A stretch of DNA of 64,000 nt from Triatoma infestans (lineage: Eukaryota; Arthropoda; Insecta; Hemiptera; Reduviidae): NCBI GenBank assembly GCA_011037195.1, contig JAAEAF010002345.1, positions 1-64,000 of the forward strand, given 5' to 3'. The position numbers and the translations under genes are program-made. Below the pieces are notes generated by a model. That model was not told where the DNA came from. It saw nothing but the letters and a program-made list of their open reading frames with translations, and searched no databases. This document shows positions 1 to 10,777 of the stretch, piece by piece (positions within the stretch are counted from its first letter, which is position 1; every line of letters starts with the position of its first letter).

Positions 1-440
1 TAATAATATTAAAGCAGTAAGTTGTAAATTTTAATATTCACCGTAAAATTAAAGGCTGAAAAGAAGAATCTGTGTAGCAAACAAACACACACGCACATAT
101 GTACATACAGACACACACACACTCTTCACACCAGCATTTTGTATCAGAATTTCGAACAAACTTTGACCTGTGCTACCCTGTACTGTTGTCATGTAAGTTA
201 GTTAGTATCACTGTAGTTTTCGTACGAGTACGATCTCCACCGCCATCAACTCTATGTATGTTATATCATTTGTAAAACCTTACAAATTAAACGTACCATC
301 ATCATCATCATCAATTTGTCATTGGTTAAAGTGAAGTTACAGTGGAAACATATCTGTTTTATCATAGCACCAATCTTTTCTCTGAGCTACCCATCGGGAG
401 ACTACTACGGTGGAACTCCAAACCGTCTTTATCCCGAACA
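1..440 (+). repeat. 5' LTR (partial, first ~24 bases outside window)
   Basis: Position 1 corresponds to position 7137 in the 3' LTR and the match runs to the terminal CCGAACA at 440 (7577 in the 3' copy). It contains an AC-rich stretch near 83-122 and a short CAT repeat near 298-313. It would carry the promoter and transcript start, but I cannot pinpoint a TATA box or initiator. Confidence 0.93.
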
Positions 441-443
441 TTT

Positions 444-461
444 TGGTCCTCCGTTCTGGAT
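444..461 (+). other. Candidate tRNA primer-binding site
   Basis: Three bases after the LTR end the sequence TGGTCCTCCGTTCTGGA begins with TGG, the complement of a tRNA 3' CCA, as expected for minus-strand primer binding. I could not match it to a particular tRNA from memory, so the primer identity is open. Confidence 0.55.
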
Positions 462-1733
462 ATTTTAAAATTGGTGCTCTGTTCTAAATAATTTAAAACA
501 CCATTAAAGATTTTGGCCATCAATCTGCATCACCTTATAATACATTTATGAGGAGTTCGTTCTCAGAGTGGGGGAACATTGAAATACTATTCTGAAGTAT
601 TCATCAACCTAACTGGAATATTTTAAAATATTTTCAAGAATAGTGATCATCAAACTGGACTGTTAAAATCATATTTTGAAGGAAAATTCAGGTATTTTTT
701 ATTACCATTTATTACGTTTAGTGGATTCTCATTGGGTGCTGCGTAATGAGTCATACAGACTGATCTACAAACTTTCAACAAATCAACTATGGCTCTAGTG
801 GTCAACTCATCGCTTCCATCAATTTAAATTAATTTATGTTTTAATAAAAGAGAAAATTAACTTCAGCATTTTGCGTAAATATTCATAGATTATTTTCAAT
901 ATTATTCAAAAGTGTATTGCAATAAATTAGCACAGGTCATTCAAATTGCGATTAATTAAATTTTATTTTGGTGCGTAGGTTACATAATTTGTTGAATATT
1001 TTCTTTATAAATTCATCTGTAAATAATTTTATTTTAACAATTATTTGAATTCTTACTTTTCAACCAGTATTTAAACAAAAAAAAAGTTATTATAAGAATA
1101 TAGACTGGTTTCCACTTTATTAATACCAACTTCATTTGATAGATGTTTACAAGCAATCAGAATTAAATATCGGACTTGGTTTATTTGTAAAATAGTTTGT
1201 TTTTTTGTAAATCTCTTTGTAAATTTTGTTTAACCAATCTTTTCAGCTTTGCTTATGTTTAATTATTTTCTTTCCGTTTTTTAAAGAATGAGTTTCAGTT
1301 AATTTATGAACATTTCAAAATTGAGCGTTACTTTGTATGTATATAGATTGATTTCTAAGTTTGTTTGTGTGTGCTGTTGCAGGTTTTCTAGCTATTCATG
1401 TTTTAAATGTTCGTTCATTCTATTGATGATTATAGGAATTAATTATGAGTTAATTTATAAACAATATAAGTTGAGTACATCTCATTTAATATAGGTGGAT
1501 CATTTCTCAGGTATCAGATTATTTATGGTTATCATTTTGGCATCTATCAGCCAATATTTATCTATTATATGTACATATAAACACTTGTATTTCTGACTTC
1601 GCCCACTAACCTAATTTATTTATGTTGACAACTAATTTCTGCTTTATTAATTTGCAGATACATCACTTACAAAATTCTGAATAATTCTTGAATTGATATT
1701 TTATCATAATTTTCTATAAATTATACCTTTATC
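462..1733 (+). other. 5' leader of the Pao/BEL element, non-coding
   Basis: About 1.3 kb of AT-rich sequence lies between the presumed primer-binding site and the gag start codon. Only short open frames occur, such as a 62-codon one at 1306-1494 rich in Cys, Ser and Tyr with no recognisable domain. Packaging or splice signals may lie here but none can be identified by eye. Confidence 0.7.
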
Positions 1734-4700
1734 ATGGCAACTACCAACCCACCCGATTCCGCTCCTACTAGCGATATTCCTACCCTTACCATTGACCAAA
1801 AAATCACCTTAGGGCGTAAAAAATTAACCGCAATAGTAAAAGAAATTAAATCAGTTGTAGATGAGGCCAGAGCAGCAGTTGCGGGTCAGGATAGCCGTGC
1901 TGAAAACAGGTTCTTAGGAGCATTTAGATCTTTGGACACGGTCTATGAGAACTTTAAGACAATTTGGGACCGATTAATGGAGTTATATTTACTGAAGGGT
2001 TCGGAAAGCATTTTTCCCTCTGACGAGGACACTACAATACAGCAGGCTATTGTAAGATACTATCGGGAATGCTGTGAGGTATATGTTTTATTTACTAAAC
2101 CAATGTCTAAATCTATATCCAATAGTGATGTTACTGGTGCCTGTACTTCTCGAGTTTCACAACGAAACTTGCCTGAGATAAAGTTACCCCAATTTGATGG
2201 TCGATTGAAACAATGGCCCATGTTTAGAGACACATTTACTTCTTTGGTGCATAGTGACGCCTCACTCACTCCCATGGAGAAATATCACTTCTTATTGGGC
2301 TCTTTGAGTGGGCGCGCTCTCTCTGCTCTCAAATCTGTCCCCTTAACCGCAGAGAATTATGAACAGGCCTGGACAGCTCTGAATACGCAATTTAACAATC
2401 GGAGGCGCTTAGCGCATTCCTATTTAAATCAAATTATAAATTTTAAGCCACTACAAGGGAAGTCATCTTTTTCTTCCTTGCAAGAGTTTCTCTCAGTAGT
2501 AGGAGAGAATATCACATCCCTTAACCAATTGAAGATAAACGATTTAAGTGAATATATTTTGTTCGAATTAGCTGTAAGATGTTTGGACTCGGTTACCAGA
2601 GAGTCTTTTGAGATTTGTATGATGGAGGAGAACGTTGAATTCCCAACTGCTATTAGACTTATGTCTTTCGTACAAAGTCGCTGCAATTCGTTAGCTTTGG
2701 CTAATCCTCCCTCAGATGAATCAACGCCACCGAAAGCTTCCACTTGCCTGAACACGCCAAACAAATTTCAACCAAGGGGGACCAGCCTGACTTCAAGGAA
2801 ATCCGGCACTTCCTTGTTTGTTCAAACGTCCTCTGCTTCAACATCTAGTAATAAGGGAGCTGAAGTAAAATCTCCTTCTGATGCTACCAAATCTAAACGT
2901 TTGTCATGTTTTGTTTGCACTAAGCCTCATATATTGAGGGAATGCCCCACTTACCAATCGAAATCCCCTGCGGCGAGATACCAGTTATTAAGCGAGTGGT
3001 CTGGTTGCAGAAACTGTTTGCATCCTGGTCATCGCACCAACCAATGTACCTCAAGAAATGTTTGCCGAGAATGTAGTCGTCGTCACCATACCACATTGCA
3101 TTTTTCTACTCCTGCTAAACCTACCCAACAAGCAGTTACTATTTCAAATACACCTGCCCCCCCTGGTACTGAAGATCGCTCGGCCTTGACCTCCATCACT
3201 AATGAAAATACTGAAGTGCTGTTAGGCACGGCTCTAGCTCGCATTAGGGATCACCTTGGTCATTACCAACCAGTTCGCCTACTGATTGACTGTGGCAGTC
3301 AGTACTCCTTTATATCTCAACCATGCATTGAACGCTTGCACTTGGCACCTGTAAGCTTTAAAAAAGGCATCTCCGGTATTGGACAAACGAGCTTAAAAGA
3401 AGTTAAAGGGAAAGTCTCTTGCTCTTTAATCCCCGTTGATAGTAATAATGTAGAACTTCAAGTGGACGGTGTGGTGGTTCCCACAATTACCTCTCATCTT
3501 CCCCAAGTGACTGTTCCCATTGAGGTTCGCCAACACTATATTGGTTTAACTCTCGCTGACCCAGAATTTTGGAAACCGGGTCCCATAGATTTATTGTTGG
3601 GTGCTGATGTGTTCGCTCAAGTAGTGTCTGGTCTGCCATCTGTTATCAAACCCTCTCAGCCACAAGTTGTGGATACCATCTTCGGCAAGGTATTGATTGG
3701 ACAGTTTGTCAGTGCATGTTCACCACCCAATCATACCTCTTTATTTATATCTGGCGAGCCAAATATTGCAGACATAATGAAGAAGTTTTGGGAAACTGAA
3801 GAAATTCATAAATCGATTCCCACATCAGCTGATGAACAGAAGTGTGAAAACCATTTCCAGCACACATATCAGCGAACTGAATCTGGCCGATATATGGTTT
3901 CTCTTCCCTTTAAAGAGGAATTCAACCCAGGATATGATAGTAGATCTTTAGCCCTGAAACGTTTGTTTCATTTAGAAAATCGGTGGAGTAAGGATCCACA
4001 ATTACACCTACACTATCAGACCTTCATGCAAACATACTTTGAAATGAATCATATGAGTCGAGCACTTAGCTCTGCTCATTATATCATCCCTCACCATGCG
4101 GTAGTGAAACGAGATGCGGCAGATCTTAAGCTACGAGTAGTGTTCGATGGTTCTGCCAAAACCTCAAACGGTTCGCTTAATGATCATTTATTGGTAGGCC
4201 ATAAACTTCAGGCAGATATCTCCTCTATTTTGCTTAATTTCCGTCGCCATCGAATTGCCTTCACTGCCGATATAGTTAAGATGTATCGGCAGATATTAGT
4301 TGCACCAGCTGATCGCAAATACCAACATATACTGTGGCGTGCTGATCCCTCTGACCCTGTTGAGGAATTTGCTCTTAACACTATCACCTATGGGTTAGCA
4401 TGTTCCCCATATTTAGCAATGCGTGTAATCAAGCAACTTGTTATAGATGAAGGTGATGCCTATCCCCAAGCTTCAGAAGTATTACTCGGCGATATCTATG
4501 TGGATGACATTGTGACTGGAGCAGCTTCTGTTTCCGAAGCAGTTCATCTACGTGATCAACTAATTAATCTCCTGTCTCGTGGTGGTTTTCTTTTAAGCAA
4601 ATGGGCTAGTAATTCTTCAGAAGTGATTGCTCGTGAAAATCCGTCTTCCAGCCCACTCATCTCTCTCACTTCAAGTGAGGATCATGTAGTTAAAGTTCTA

Positions 4701-7139
4701 GGCATGCAATGGGATCCCCAAGAGGATGTTTATTCATATAAACTGCAGGATATTATTTCCTCTGCCATGACCAAACGATCAATTTTGTCAACTATAGCTC
4801 GTATTTTTGACCCATTGGGTTATCTCGCTCCAATAGTTTTTGCAGCTAAACTATTGTTGCAGGATATTTGGCAAGCAGGAATTGATTGGGACACCCAAAT
4901 TCCAGAAAACCTAGAGCAAACGTGGCTGGCACTTATTAACGACCTGCCCCACATCACCCACATAAAAATCCCACGTTTTGTACCTGTAGCTAAGGACATA
5001 ACTTGTAAATTAGTAGGGTTTTGCGATGCATCAGAACGAGGTTATTGCGCATCTATTTATCTCCTTACTAAACATTCCTCAGGTTTTCAGTCCTTTCTGA
5101 TTAAGGCGAAAACTAAGGTTGCACCGGTTAAGCCACTTACCATCCCTAGGTTGGAATTATTAGGCGCATTACTCTTAGCGCGTTTATATTCCTCCCTCAG
5201 TAGTTTCAGAAAACATATGTCTTCTCCAAGTGAGGATATCTTCTTTACCGATTCTACCATCGTATTAAATTGGCTCAATATGCCTCCACAAAATCTTAAA
5301 ATATTCGTCGCTCATAGAGTTGTCGAAATTACAGACACGATTCCTGTTGCCCGTTGGCAGCATGTTTCAACTTCTGATAACCCAGCTGACTTGGGTTCAA
5401 GAGGTTTAGCCCCATCAGCGTTAGTCCATTCATCGTTGTGGTGGAATGGCCCTCCTTGGCTTTGCCAGAGCGAGGCTTCGTGGCCCGCAACACCTTATAA
5501 TAATATCCCTTCTACAACATTACCTGAAGTTAAGTTATCTAAAACCGTATTAGCAGCTACAGCTACTTTTCCAGAAATTGTTTCTTGGATGGAACAATTT
5601 TCCTCTTATGTCACTCTAGTACGTAGCATGGCCTTTGTGTTACGCTTTATACAAACTTGCAAATCGAAAACCAAAACGGTAGGCCCTATTACTGCTGGTG
5701 AATTCCGACAAGCTAATCAAAAATGTATCTATCTGCTGCAACGGCATTATTATCCTGAGGCCTTTGCAGAATCACTTCCTTCATCGGCATCACCTTCGGT
5801 GGCAATATGTCGTTCTCTAAACACCTTTATCGCCCAAGACGGGCTTGTTAGGGTGGGCGGCAGAATTCGACATTCTTCTTTAAAGGAACATCAGAAACAT
5901 CCGCTGTTATTACCACGCCGCTCACATTTCAACAATCTACTGGTGGATTACCTCCACCGTAGTCATTTACATGTCGGGCCCGCCACACTGCAGTCTATAA
6001 TTCAACGGAATTACTGGATTCCCGCTGCTAGAAGCTTAATCAAGCAGAGGAAAAGCAAGTGTTTAACTTGTCTCAAACTATCCCAGGCAGCGAGAGCAAC
6101 CTATATGGGCGACTTACCGGCTGAGAGACTCCAGGAGTGTCGACCTTTCTATCATGTCGGCGTAGATTTCGCTGGTCCCTTTCTATGTCGAGAGACGTCT
6201 CGGCGGCGTGCGCCCCTTATCAAAGCATACTTATGCTTATTTATTTGCTTTGCTACCAAAGCAACTCATTTGGAGGTGGTTCCTAATCTTTCCACCGAAG
6301 GCTTCCTTGACGCATTTGACCGTTTTATAGCCCGGAGAGGGGTCCCGGCCAAAGTAGTCTCGGATTGCGGAACTAATTTTAAAGGGGCTGCCCATTATCT
6401 CAAAGAACTAGCCCAATGGCAAGCGACTAAGGAGACTCGAGAAGCGCTCATTAATTACAGTCAACAGAAGGCAATAGAGTGGAAATTTAACCCTCCTTAT
6501 ACACCCCATTTTGGGGGATTATGGGAGGCTAACATTAAGGTTGTTAAATCCCTGTTACTAAAGACATTGGGTAATCAGCCGTATTTAGAAAGAGAGCTAA
6601 CCACGATGTTCACCAAGATTGAGGCCATCCTCAATTCTCGGCCTCTTTCGCCTCTGTCTTCAGATCCCTCTGACTTGCAGGCTCTCACCCCTGGCCATTT
6701 TTTGATCGGACAACCTTTAGCGGCCATCCCTGCAACTTCGGTCTCTGATGTACCAGATAACCTATTGAGTCGCTGGCAATTGCTGCGCAAGCGGATTCAA
6801 AACTTTTGGGATCGTTGGAGAAACGAGTATCTCCATACCCTACAACAGAGGAAAAAGTGGACTAAGATCACTCCAAATGTGCAGATAGGTGACCTTGTCC
6901 TCCTTAAGGACACCCTCGCTTCTCCACTACAATGGCCGTTAGCCAGAATCGTGGAAGTCCATCCTGGACATGATGGCGTGGTGCGAGTAGTTACGGTTCG
7001 CACAGCCCACCGTAATCACAAGCGCTCGATCCTCAAACTGGTTCCCTATCACCTATCACCCATCCAGAACATCCTCCTTCCAAGTAATAATATTAAAATT
7101 TGGTGGGCGGTATGGTACGTACAAGTGATATATTTTTAA
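1734..7139 (+). CDS. Gag-Pol polyprotein of Pao/BEL retrotransposon
   Basis: A single 1801-residue frame, about the usual size for Pao/BEL polyproteins. The gag core region (DUF1759-like, LPEIKLPQFDG) spans about residues 146-290. Cys/His knuckle-like motifs at about 392-455 include CFVC and CRNC...H...C. The aspartic protease active site is DCGS (D519; most family members have DSG or DTG). RT carries D846 and the YVDD box at 922-925. RNase H has D1098, E1141, D1173 and D1219. Integrase has an HHCC finger (H1408 ... C1443, C1446) and the DDE triad D1478, D1544, E1598. A DUF5641-like tail lies near 1733-1780. The ATG at 1734 is the first in frame upstream of the gag core. The frame ends inside the 3' LTR. 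All catalytic residues are present, so this copy may be active, but expression is not shown. Confidence 0.96.
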   Translation: MATTNPPDSAPTSDIPTLTIDQKITLGRKKLTAIVKEIKSVVDEARAAVAGQDSRAENRFLGAFRSLDTVYENFKTIWDRLMELYLLKGSESIFPSDEDTTIQQAIVRYYRECCEVYVLFTKPMSKSISNSDVTGACTSRVSQRNLPEIKLPQFDGRLKQWPMFRDTFTSLVHSDASLTPMEKYHFLLGSLSGRALSALKSVPLTAENYEQAWTALNTQFNNRRRLAHSYLNQIINFKPLQGKSSFSSLQEFLSVVGENITSLNQLKINDLSEYILFELAVRCLDSVTRESFEICMMEENVEFPTAIRLMSFVQSRCNSLALANPPSDESTPPKASTCLNTPNKFQPRGTSLTSRKSGTSLFVQTSSASTSSNKGAEVKSPSDATKSKRLSCFVCTKPHILRECPTYQSKSPAARYQLLSEWSGCRNCLHPGHRTNQCTSRNVCRECSRRHHTTLHFSTPAKPTQQAVTISNTPAPPGTEDRSALTSITNENTEVLLGTALARIRDHLGHYQPVRLLIDCGSQYSFISQPCIERLHLAPVSFKKGISGIGQTSLKEVKGKVSCSLIPVDSNNVELQVDGVVVPTITSHLPQVTVPIEVRQHYIGLTLADPEFWKPGPIDLLLGADVFAQVVSGLPSVIKPSQPQVVDTIFGKVLIGQFVSACSPPNHTSLFISGEPNIADIMKKFWETEEIHKSIPTSADEQKCENHFQHTYQRTESGRYMVSLPFKEEFNPGYDSRSLALKRLFHLENRWSKDPQLHLHYQTFMQTYFEMNHMSRALSSAHYIIPHHAVVKRDAADLKLRVVFDGSAKTSNGSLNDHLLVGHKLQADISSILLNFRRHRIAFTADIVKMYRQILVAPADRKYQHILWRADPSDPVEEFALNTITYGLACSPYLAMRVIKQLVIDEGDAYPQASEVLLGDIYVDDIVTGAASVSEAVHLRDQLINLLSRGGFLLSKWASNSSEVIARENPSSSPLISLTSSEDHVVKVLGMQWDPQEDVYSYKLQDIISSAMTKRSILSTIARIFDPLGYLAPIVFAAKLLLQDIWQAGIDWDTQIPENLEQTWLALINDLPHITHIKIPRFVPVAKDITCKLVGFCDASERGYCASIYLLTKHSSGFQSFLIKAKTKVAPVKPLTIPRLELLGALLLARLYSSLSSFRKHMSSPSEDIFFTDSTIVLNWLNMPPQNLKIFVAHRVVEITDTIPVARWQHVSTSDNPADLGSRGLAPSALVHSSLWWNGPPWLCQSEASWPATPYNNIPSTTLPEVKLSKTVLAATATFPEIVSWMEQFSSYVTLVRSMAFVLRFIQTCKSKTKTVGPITAGEFRQANQKCIYLLQRHYYPEAFAESLPSSASPSVAICRSLNTFIAQDGLVRVGGRIRHSSLKEHQKHPLLLPRRSHFNNLLVDYLHRSHLHVGPATLQSIIQRNYWIPAARSLIKQRKSKCLTCLKLSQAARATYMGDLPAERLQECRPFYHVGVDFAGPFLCRETSRRRAPLIKAYLCLFICFATKATHLEVVPNLSTEGFLDAFDRFIARRGVPAKVVSDCGTNFKGAAHYLKELAQWQATKETREALINYSQQKAIEWKFNPPYTPHFGGLWEANIKVVKSLLLKTLGNQPYLERELTTMFTKIEAILNSRPLSPLSSDPSDLQALTPGHFLIGQPLAAIPATSVSDVPDNLLSRWQLLRKRIQNFWDRWRNEYLHTLQQRKKWTKITPNVQIGDLVLLKDTLASPLQWPLARIVEVHPGHDGVVRVVTVRTAHRNHKRSILKLVPYHLSPIQNILLPSNNIKIWWAVWYVQVIYF
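7100..7112 (+). other. Candidate polypurine tract
   Basis: TTGGTGGGCGGTA lies immediately before the TG that opens the 3' LTR at 7113. A G-rich tract here would prime plus-strand DNA. It is interrupted by pyrimidines, as often seen in this superfamily, and it overlaps the coding frame. Confidence 0.5.
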
Positions 7140-7577
7140 TAATATTAAAGCAGTAAGTTGTAAATTTTAATATTCACCGTAAAATTAAAGGTTGAAAAGA
7201 AGAATCTGTGTAGCAAACAAACACACACGCACATATGTACATACAGACACACACACACTCGTTCACACCAGCATTTTGTATCAGAATTTCGAACAAACTT
7301 TGACCTGTGCTACCCTGTACTGTTGTCATGTAAGTTAGTTAGTATCACTGTAGTTTTCGTACGAGTACGATCTCCACCGCCATCAACTCTATGTATGTTA
7401 TATCATTTGTAAAACTTAACAAATTAAACGTACCATCATCATCATCATCAATTTGTCATTTGTTAAAGTGAAGTTATAGTGGAAATATATCTGTTTTATC
7501 ATAGCACCAATCTTTTCTCTGAGCTACCCATCGGGAGACTACTACGGTGGAACTCCAAACCGTCTTTATCCCGAACA
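7113..7577 (+). repeat. 3' LTR, 465 bp
   Basis: It opens with TGG at 7113 and closes with ACA at 7577, the usual TG...CA ends. From 7137 it matches window positions 1-440. The 3' edge is fixed because the copies diverge right after CCGAACA: the 5' copy goes on into TTTTGG and this one into GATAG. Confidence 0.93.
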
Positions 7578-7580
7578 GAT

Positions 7581-7668
7581 AGTATATATCTACAGTAATC
7601 ACTCTCTGCAATGATAGTATACTCGTATATCTACAGTAACCACTCTCTACAGTGATAGTATATAGGGT
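7581..7668. repeat. Two-copy 41-bp direct repeat
   Basis: CTACAGTAA...CACTCTCT..A.TGATAGTATA occurs twice with the CTACAGTAA starts at 7590 and 7631, a 41-bp period. It directly abuts the 3' LTR, so it may be pre-existing flanking DNA. Confidence 0.75.
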
Positions 7669-7689
7669 GACCAGAGTTATATGCTCCAC

Positions 7690-8060
7690 CCACTTTTTTT
7701 TTAAACGGCGGGAAATTTCGAAAAAATAGAAAACACGTATTTAATCATTTTTAGTCTAGTTTATTTTCAGTGATTGATGTTTATATTTTGTAAATAAAAC
7801 TTCATTTCATTCGTAAAACGTCCTTAAATAATTTTTACTTGGATTTTTTTAACTTTATTTGCAGCTGTATATATAAATATACCATGTAAATGTAAAATGC
7901 ATGTCACCGACTGTGCACCCAAGCAGAGAGGTGTGATATAATATTTAAAAAAAAAAAAAAAAAATGTTGTTCCACAATTTCCCCGGAAGTACCATTACAC
8001 CAAAATAATTGATCCAGTTTTCCCAATTTCTAGAAAACAGCTTCAATAAATTCTTTCAAC
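7690..8060. other. AT-rich intergenic stretch, no gene seen
   Basis: AT-rich DNA with an A-run near 7948-7965 and no coding frame with a recognisable domain. Confidence 0.6.
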
Positions 8061-8212
8061 GATTTTTAACTTCATATATACAGCTCTGACGTATTTATTT
8101 GAAGTTTGCCGGAAAATTGATTTTATAGGGTTAAAAAAAAAATCGCAAATTAGAACTGGAGAATCACAGTAAGAGAAAGTCGTGTGAGTATTTCACACAA
8201 GATTTTTCATCA
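8060..8212 (+). repeat. REP-A copy, diverged 3' part
   Basis: It contains the family's 'CAACGATTTT...' and 'ATTTGAA...CCGGAAAATT' blocks and the right-end motif AGTAAGAGAAAGTCGTGTGA followed by TTTCACAC and a T-run at about 8168-8210. Confidence 0.65.
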
Positions 8213-8519
8213 AGAGGAAAATTTGTACTGAAGTATCAAGTACTCATATTCTTTAGCACAATACATTTTCCATTCTCTAACCGCTTTAGTAAATAAAGTA
8301 CGTATTGCGATAGTGTGTTTTTTTCAGAAAAAATTGCTTTTTGGTGGATTTGGAACTCTGTATTACGCATTGCTCAGACTTAAACTTCCCCTCTGTATCC
8401 CATTTCTGGACAATTTACAGATCTATCATCTATTGGAAAATAAGGGAATAAAGCGCTAGCAATAATGCCTATTTTTATGAAAATTTGTCTCTGAATTTAA
8501 CAACTTAAATATGAGAGTT

Positions 8520-9190
8520 TTATTTAAAAAAAAAAAAGAATGAAAGAAAAACATGTAATTATTTTTGTCTGTGTTGAACTTTCCCATTTTTCATTAAATA
8601 ATCATGAAAATCACAAAATTATCGCCATTAATAGGAATTAAAAATTGAATATACGAGCAAAATGGGATCAACATATAGAGTTTAGTAAATATAACTACAG
8701 GAAACGGGAAATTGAGTATATATACGTATATATTTCACTATAACAGTTGGTTGCAGTGTGTAACAACCAGGAGAGAAGTAAACATCGACCTGAGATTACA
8801 GTTTGAGTCGCTCATTAAATACATCTCTCGCGCACACTCACTTCCTCATGAAGCTGAGTTACTATTCACTCACACTCACCAAATGTCAATTAGCCTCTAA
8901 ATATTCATGGTTCCAAGCACTTGATTACTTACTACTACTATTGGGGTTCCAGTGCACAGTTATAAGCTACTACCGCTATATATATCCCCTAACTTCTAAC
9001 ATTTCCATATCAAAAGCAATCTCTTCAACCTATAGAATGAGTGGGAGGGATAGATAGAAAATGAGAGGAGAGAGAGAGACACGTGATAAAGCAGGAATTA
9101 GGATGGAGGACATACAACACTGTACTCATGCATTGCTGAGAATATCCTTTATATTATATATATATATAAAACATCTATTAACTAAATTAA
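8520..9190. other. Intergenic, no gene seen
   Basis: AT-rich DNA with short TA runs near 9153-9170 and a GA-rich patch near 9059-9081. The open frames here (8712-9057) are short, overlap one another in two frames and have no domain. Confidence 0.5.
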
Positions 9191-9199
9191 TTATTCATA

Positions 9200-9300
9200 A
9201 AAAAAACTGATGTGAAACACTCACACGACTTTCTCTTACTCCTTTTAATACGGTTTTATATATACATGACAGAATTTTCTTTAAATTTCAAATTTTGGTC
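9200..9300 (-). repeat. REP-A end fragment, reverse orientation
   Basis: The reverse complement of the family right end is seen: GTGAAACACTCACACGACTT followed by TCTCTTAC near 9213-9241, then AATTTTCTTTAAATTTCAAA. Confidence 0.65.
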
Positions 9301-9436
9301 ATTTGTCCTAAGAGAATGATTGTATTGCAGAGAGGCCGAATGATATTTAAAAAAAAAAAAAAACCCATATGAACTTCAACCCCCTTACATTCCACAGAAC
9401 CAACTAAAACCTTCTTTTTAAAAAAAAAAAAAAAAA

Positions 9437-9500
9437 TTGTTTTCAAATCGTCATACCTTAAAATTATAATGAGATGTTTATACGGCAATGGTCAGAACTT
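9437..9500 (-). repeat. Fragment of the foldback family seen at 50.6-50.85 kb
   Basis: AAATCGTCA..CTTAAAATTATAA.GAGATGTT.ATACGGCAATGG matches, in reverse complement, the outer right arm and flank of the foldback at 50608-50850. Only one arm is kept here. It runs into a REP-A-like segment. Confidence 0.6.
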
Positions 9501-9529
9501 CTTTTTTTTTCAGTCAAAAATGCCATAGA

Positions 9530-9800
9530 AAAACATTCAATTAAAGTCGCAGTTGCGGTTGATGGATTTTGTCCGAAACCTTCGTGGAATAATAAAGACC
9601 AAAACGGAATACAAAATTTGAGTTTCCTTGCGATTTTTTTCCAAATATTTTGTGTTCACACACACAAACACACCATTCGCTTAAAACATTTTTTTCTTAC
9701 CCAGAATTCCTCAAAACATATATTTCCGGTGAAAACACAATTTCTAAAATTTGATAAATCGTAATACTTCCCCTTACTGGGAGGTGTAAGAGAAATCATT
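9530..9800 (-). repeat. REP-A copy, 5' half, reverse orientation
   Basis: It contains the blocks TTGATGGATTTTG (near 9558), an AC-rich run where other copies have a GT run (9656-9675), ATTTCCGGTGAAAAC near 9721 and the terminal TTCCCCTTACTGGGAGGTGTAAGAGAA near 9766-9793 (described by position), the degraded terminal hairpin. Confidence 0.7.
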
Positions 9801-10255
9801 ATCGTTAATTATGAACTAGATTATAAACTAGAAGGAGTCATTATCGTTAATTATGTTATTTCCTAGTCTCATTTCCAGAAAATTCTTATAAAACATCCTG
9901 GCATACGTTGGTAATGAGAAATTTCGCTTTCTGTAAATACTGGACAGCGAGAAAAGAGGGTGGTTACTATTTACCTCTGTCTTATCTCATTGATAAGGAG
10001 CAGCACCCTAGCTACTTTATCTCACTTGTAAGAACATCTCTACTCCTTTCTGTTACAAACCCCTCTCTCTTGTTTGTTAGGAAATAGATGTAAACAAGAA
10101 AATAAAATCAACTAGGTTTAAGAGAAAGTAATAATTAATTAGTTATTCCGGAATTAAATATTTTTTGACAATCTGTATTTTTTTAAAAGTTCTCCTGCTA
10201 GGTTTATACATTGGATTGGTGTTTAAAATTTTAGGAAAATAATCTGATTACATTC
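9800..10255. other. Intergenic, no gene seen
   Basis: AT-rich DNA containing a short direct repeat of GTCATTATCGTTAATTATG-like sequence near 9793-9812 and 9837-9856. No domain or RNA gene is visible. Confidence 0.5.
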
Positions 10256-10261
10256 GTCTTT

Positions 10262-10460
10262 TGGGGCGACCTTATTTTGTTTTGAAACCTATGTTTCGCC
10301 CAAATTACATCCCTGTAGGCTAGTTACTAGTTGAAATTTTAAACCAACATTCCAGCAAACATTTGATTTAAAAAATATCAACTACAATTGTTCCAGAAGA
10401 TGGATAATGCAATTTGGGCATAACGTGTACGTGGTTGATACTAAACCATAAAGCGACGCT
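10262..10460. repeat. Degenerate foldback with GAAAC-type motif
   Basis: The left segment around 10306-10335 (GTTTCGCCCAAATTACAT) is an imperfect inverted copy of the right segment around 10408-10428 (ATGCAATTTGGGCATAAC). The outer parts (GCGACC...TTTTG and its counterpart near 10450) also pair loosely. The arrangement resembles the better-kept foldbacks at 36.7 and 56.7 kb. Confidence 0.45.
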
Positions 10461-10616
10461 ATCTTAATCCGAAGACTTGGATTCCTTCTCAATTTTACTT
10501 ATAGGACTAATAAAAGCTCAGGGTATTCATGAAAACAACAAAACCTTAGCCAAATTGTTCATTGTCTCGAAGAACAATATTACTTACAAACCATGCAGAC
10601 AAAGTGCATTCACTTG

Positions 10617-10777
10617 AATAAAACAAAATACAATAAAGGATATTCAGCTCAATTTTTCTTAAGTATGTGGACTTTTGGTATATTTAGGACTGTTTTTATT
10701 GTAAAATTCATTCTGTAAAATTTTTAATATTATTAAACAAGTACGAAAAGAAATTTGCCATGAATTTATATTTAATG
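10617..10777 (+). repeat. Copy 1 of a ~155-bp dispersed direct repeat
   Basis: AAACAAAATACAATAAAGGA...ATTTGCCATGAATTTATATTTA matches 12708-12862 at roughly 90% by eye, in the same orientation, 2.1 kb apart. It is non-coding and its family is unknown. Confidence 0.8.

Larger units (their letters stand above)
1..7577 (+). mobile_element. Pao/BEL LTR retrotransposon, nearly complete
   Basis: The unit consists of a 5' LTR cut by the window edge, a 1.3-kb leader, one gag-pol frame and a 3' LTR. The two LTRs align end to end with about six substitutions and one single-base insertion over 440 bp, and the reading frame is unbroken, so the insertion is fairly recent. The domain order gag - protease - RT - RNase H - integrase with a Pao-type RT assigns it to the Pao/BEL (Bel-Pao) superfamily. 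The target-site duplication cannot be checked because the 5' edge lies outside the window. The 3' flank starts GATAG. Confidence 0.95.

Noticed and set aside
2060..7003. Minus-strand open frames inside the gag-pol gene
   Set aside because: They are shadows of the intact sense frame with no domain of their own.
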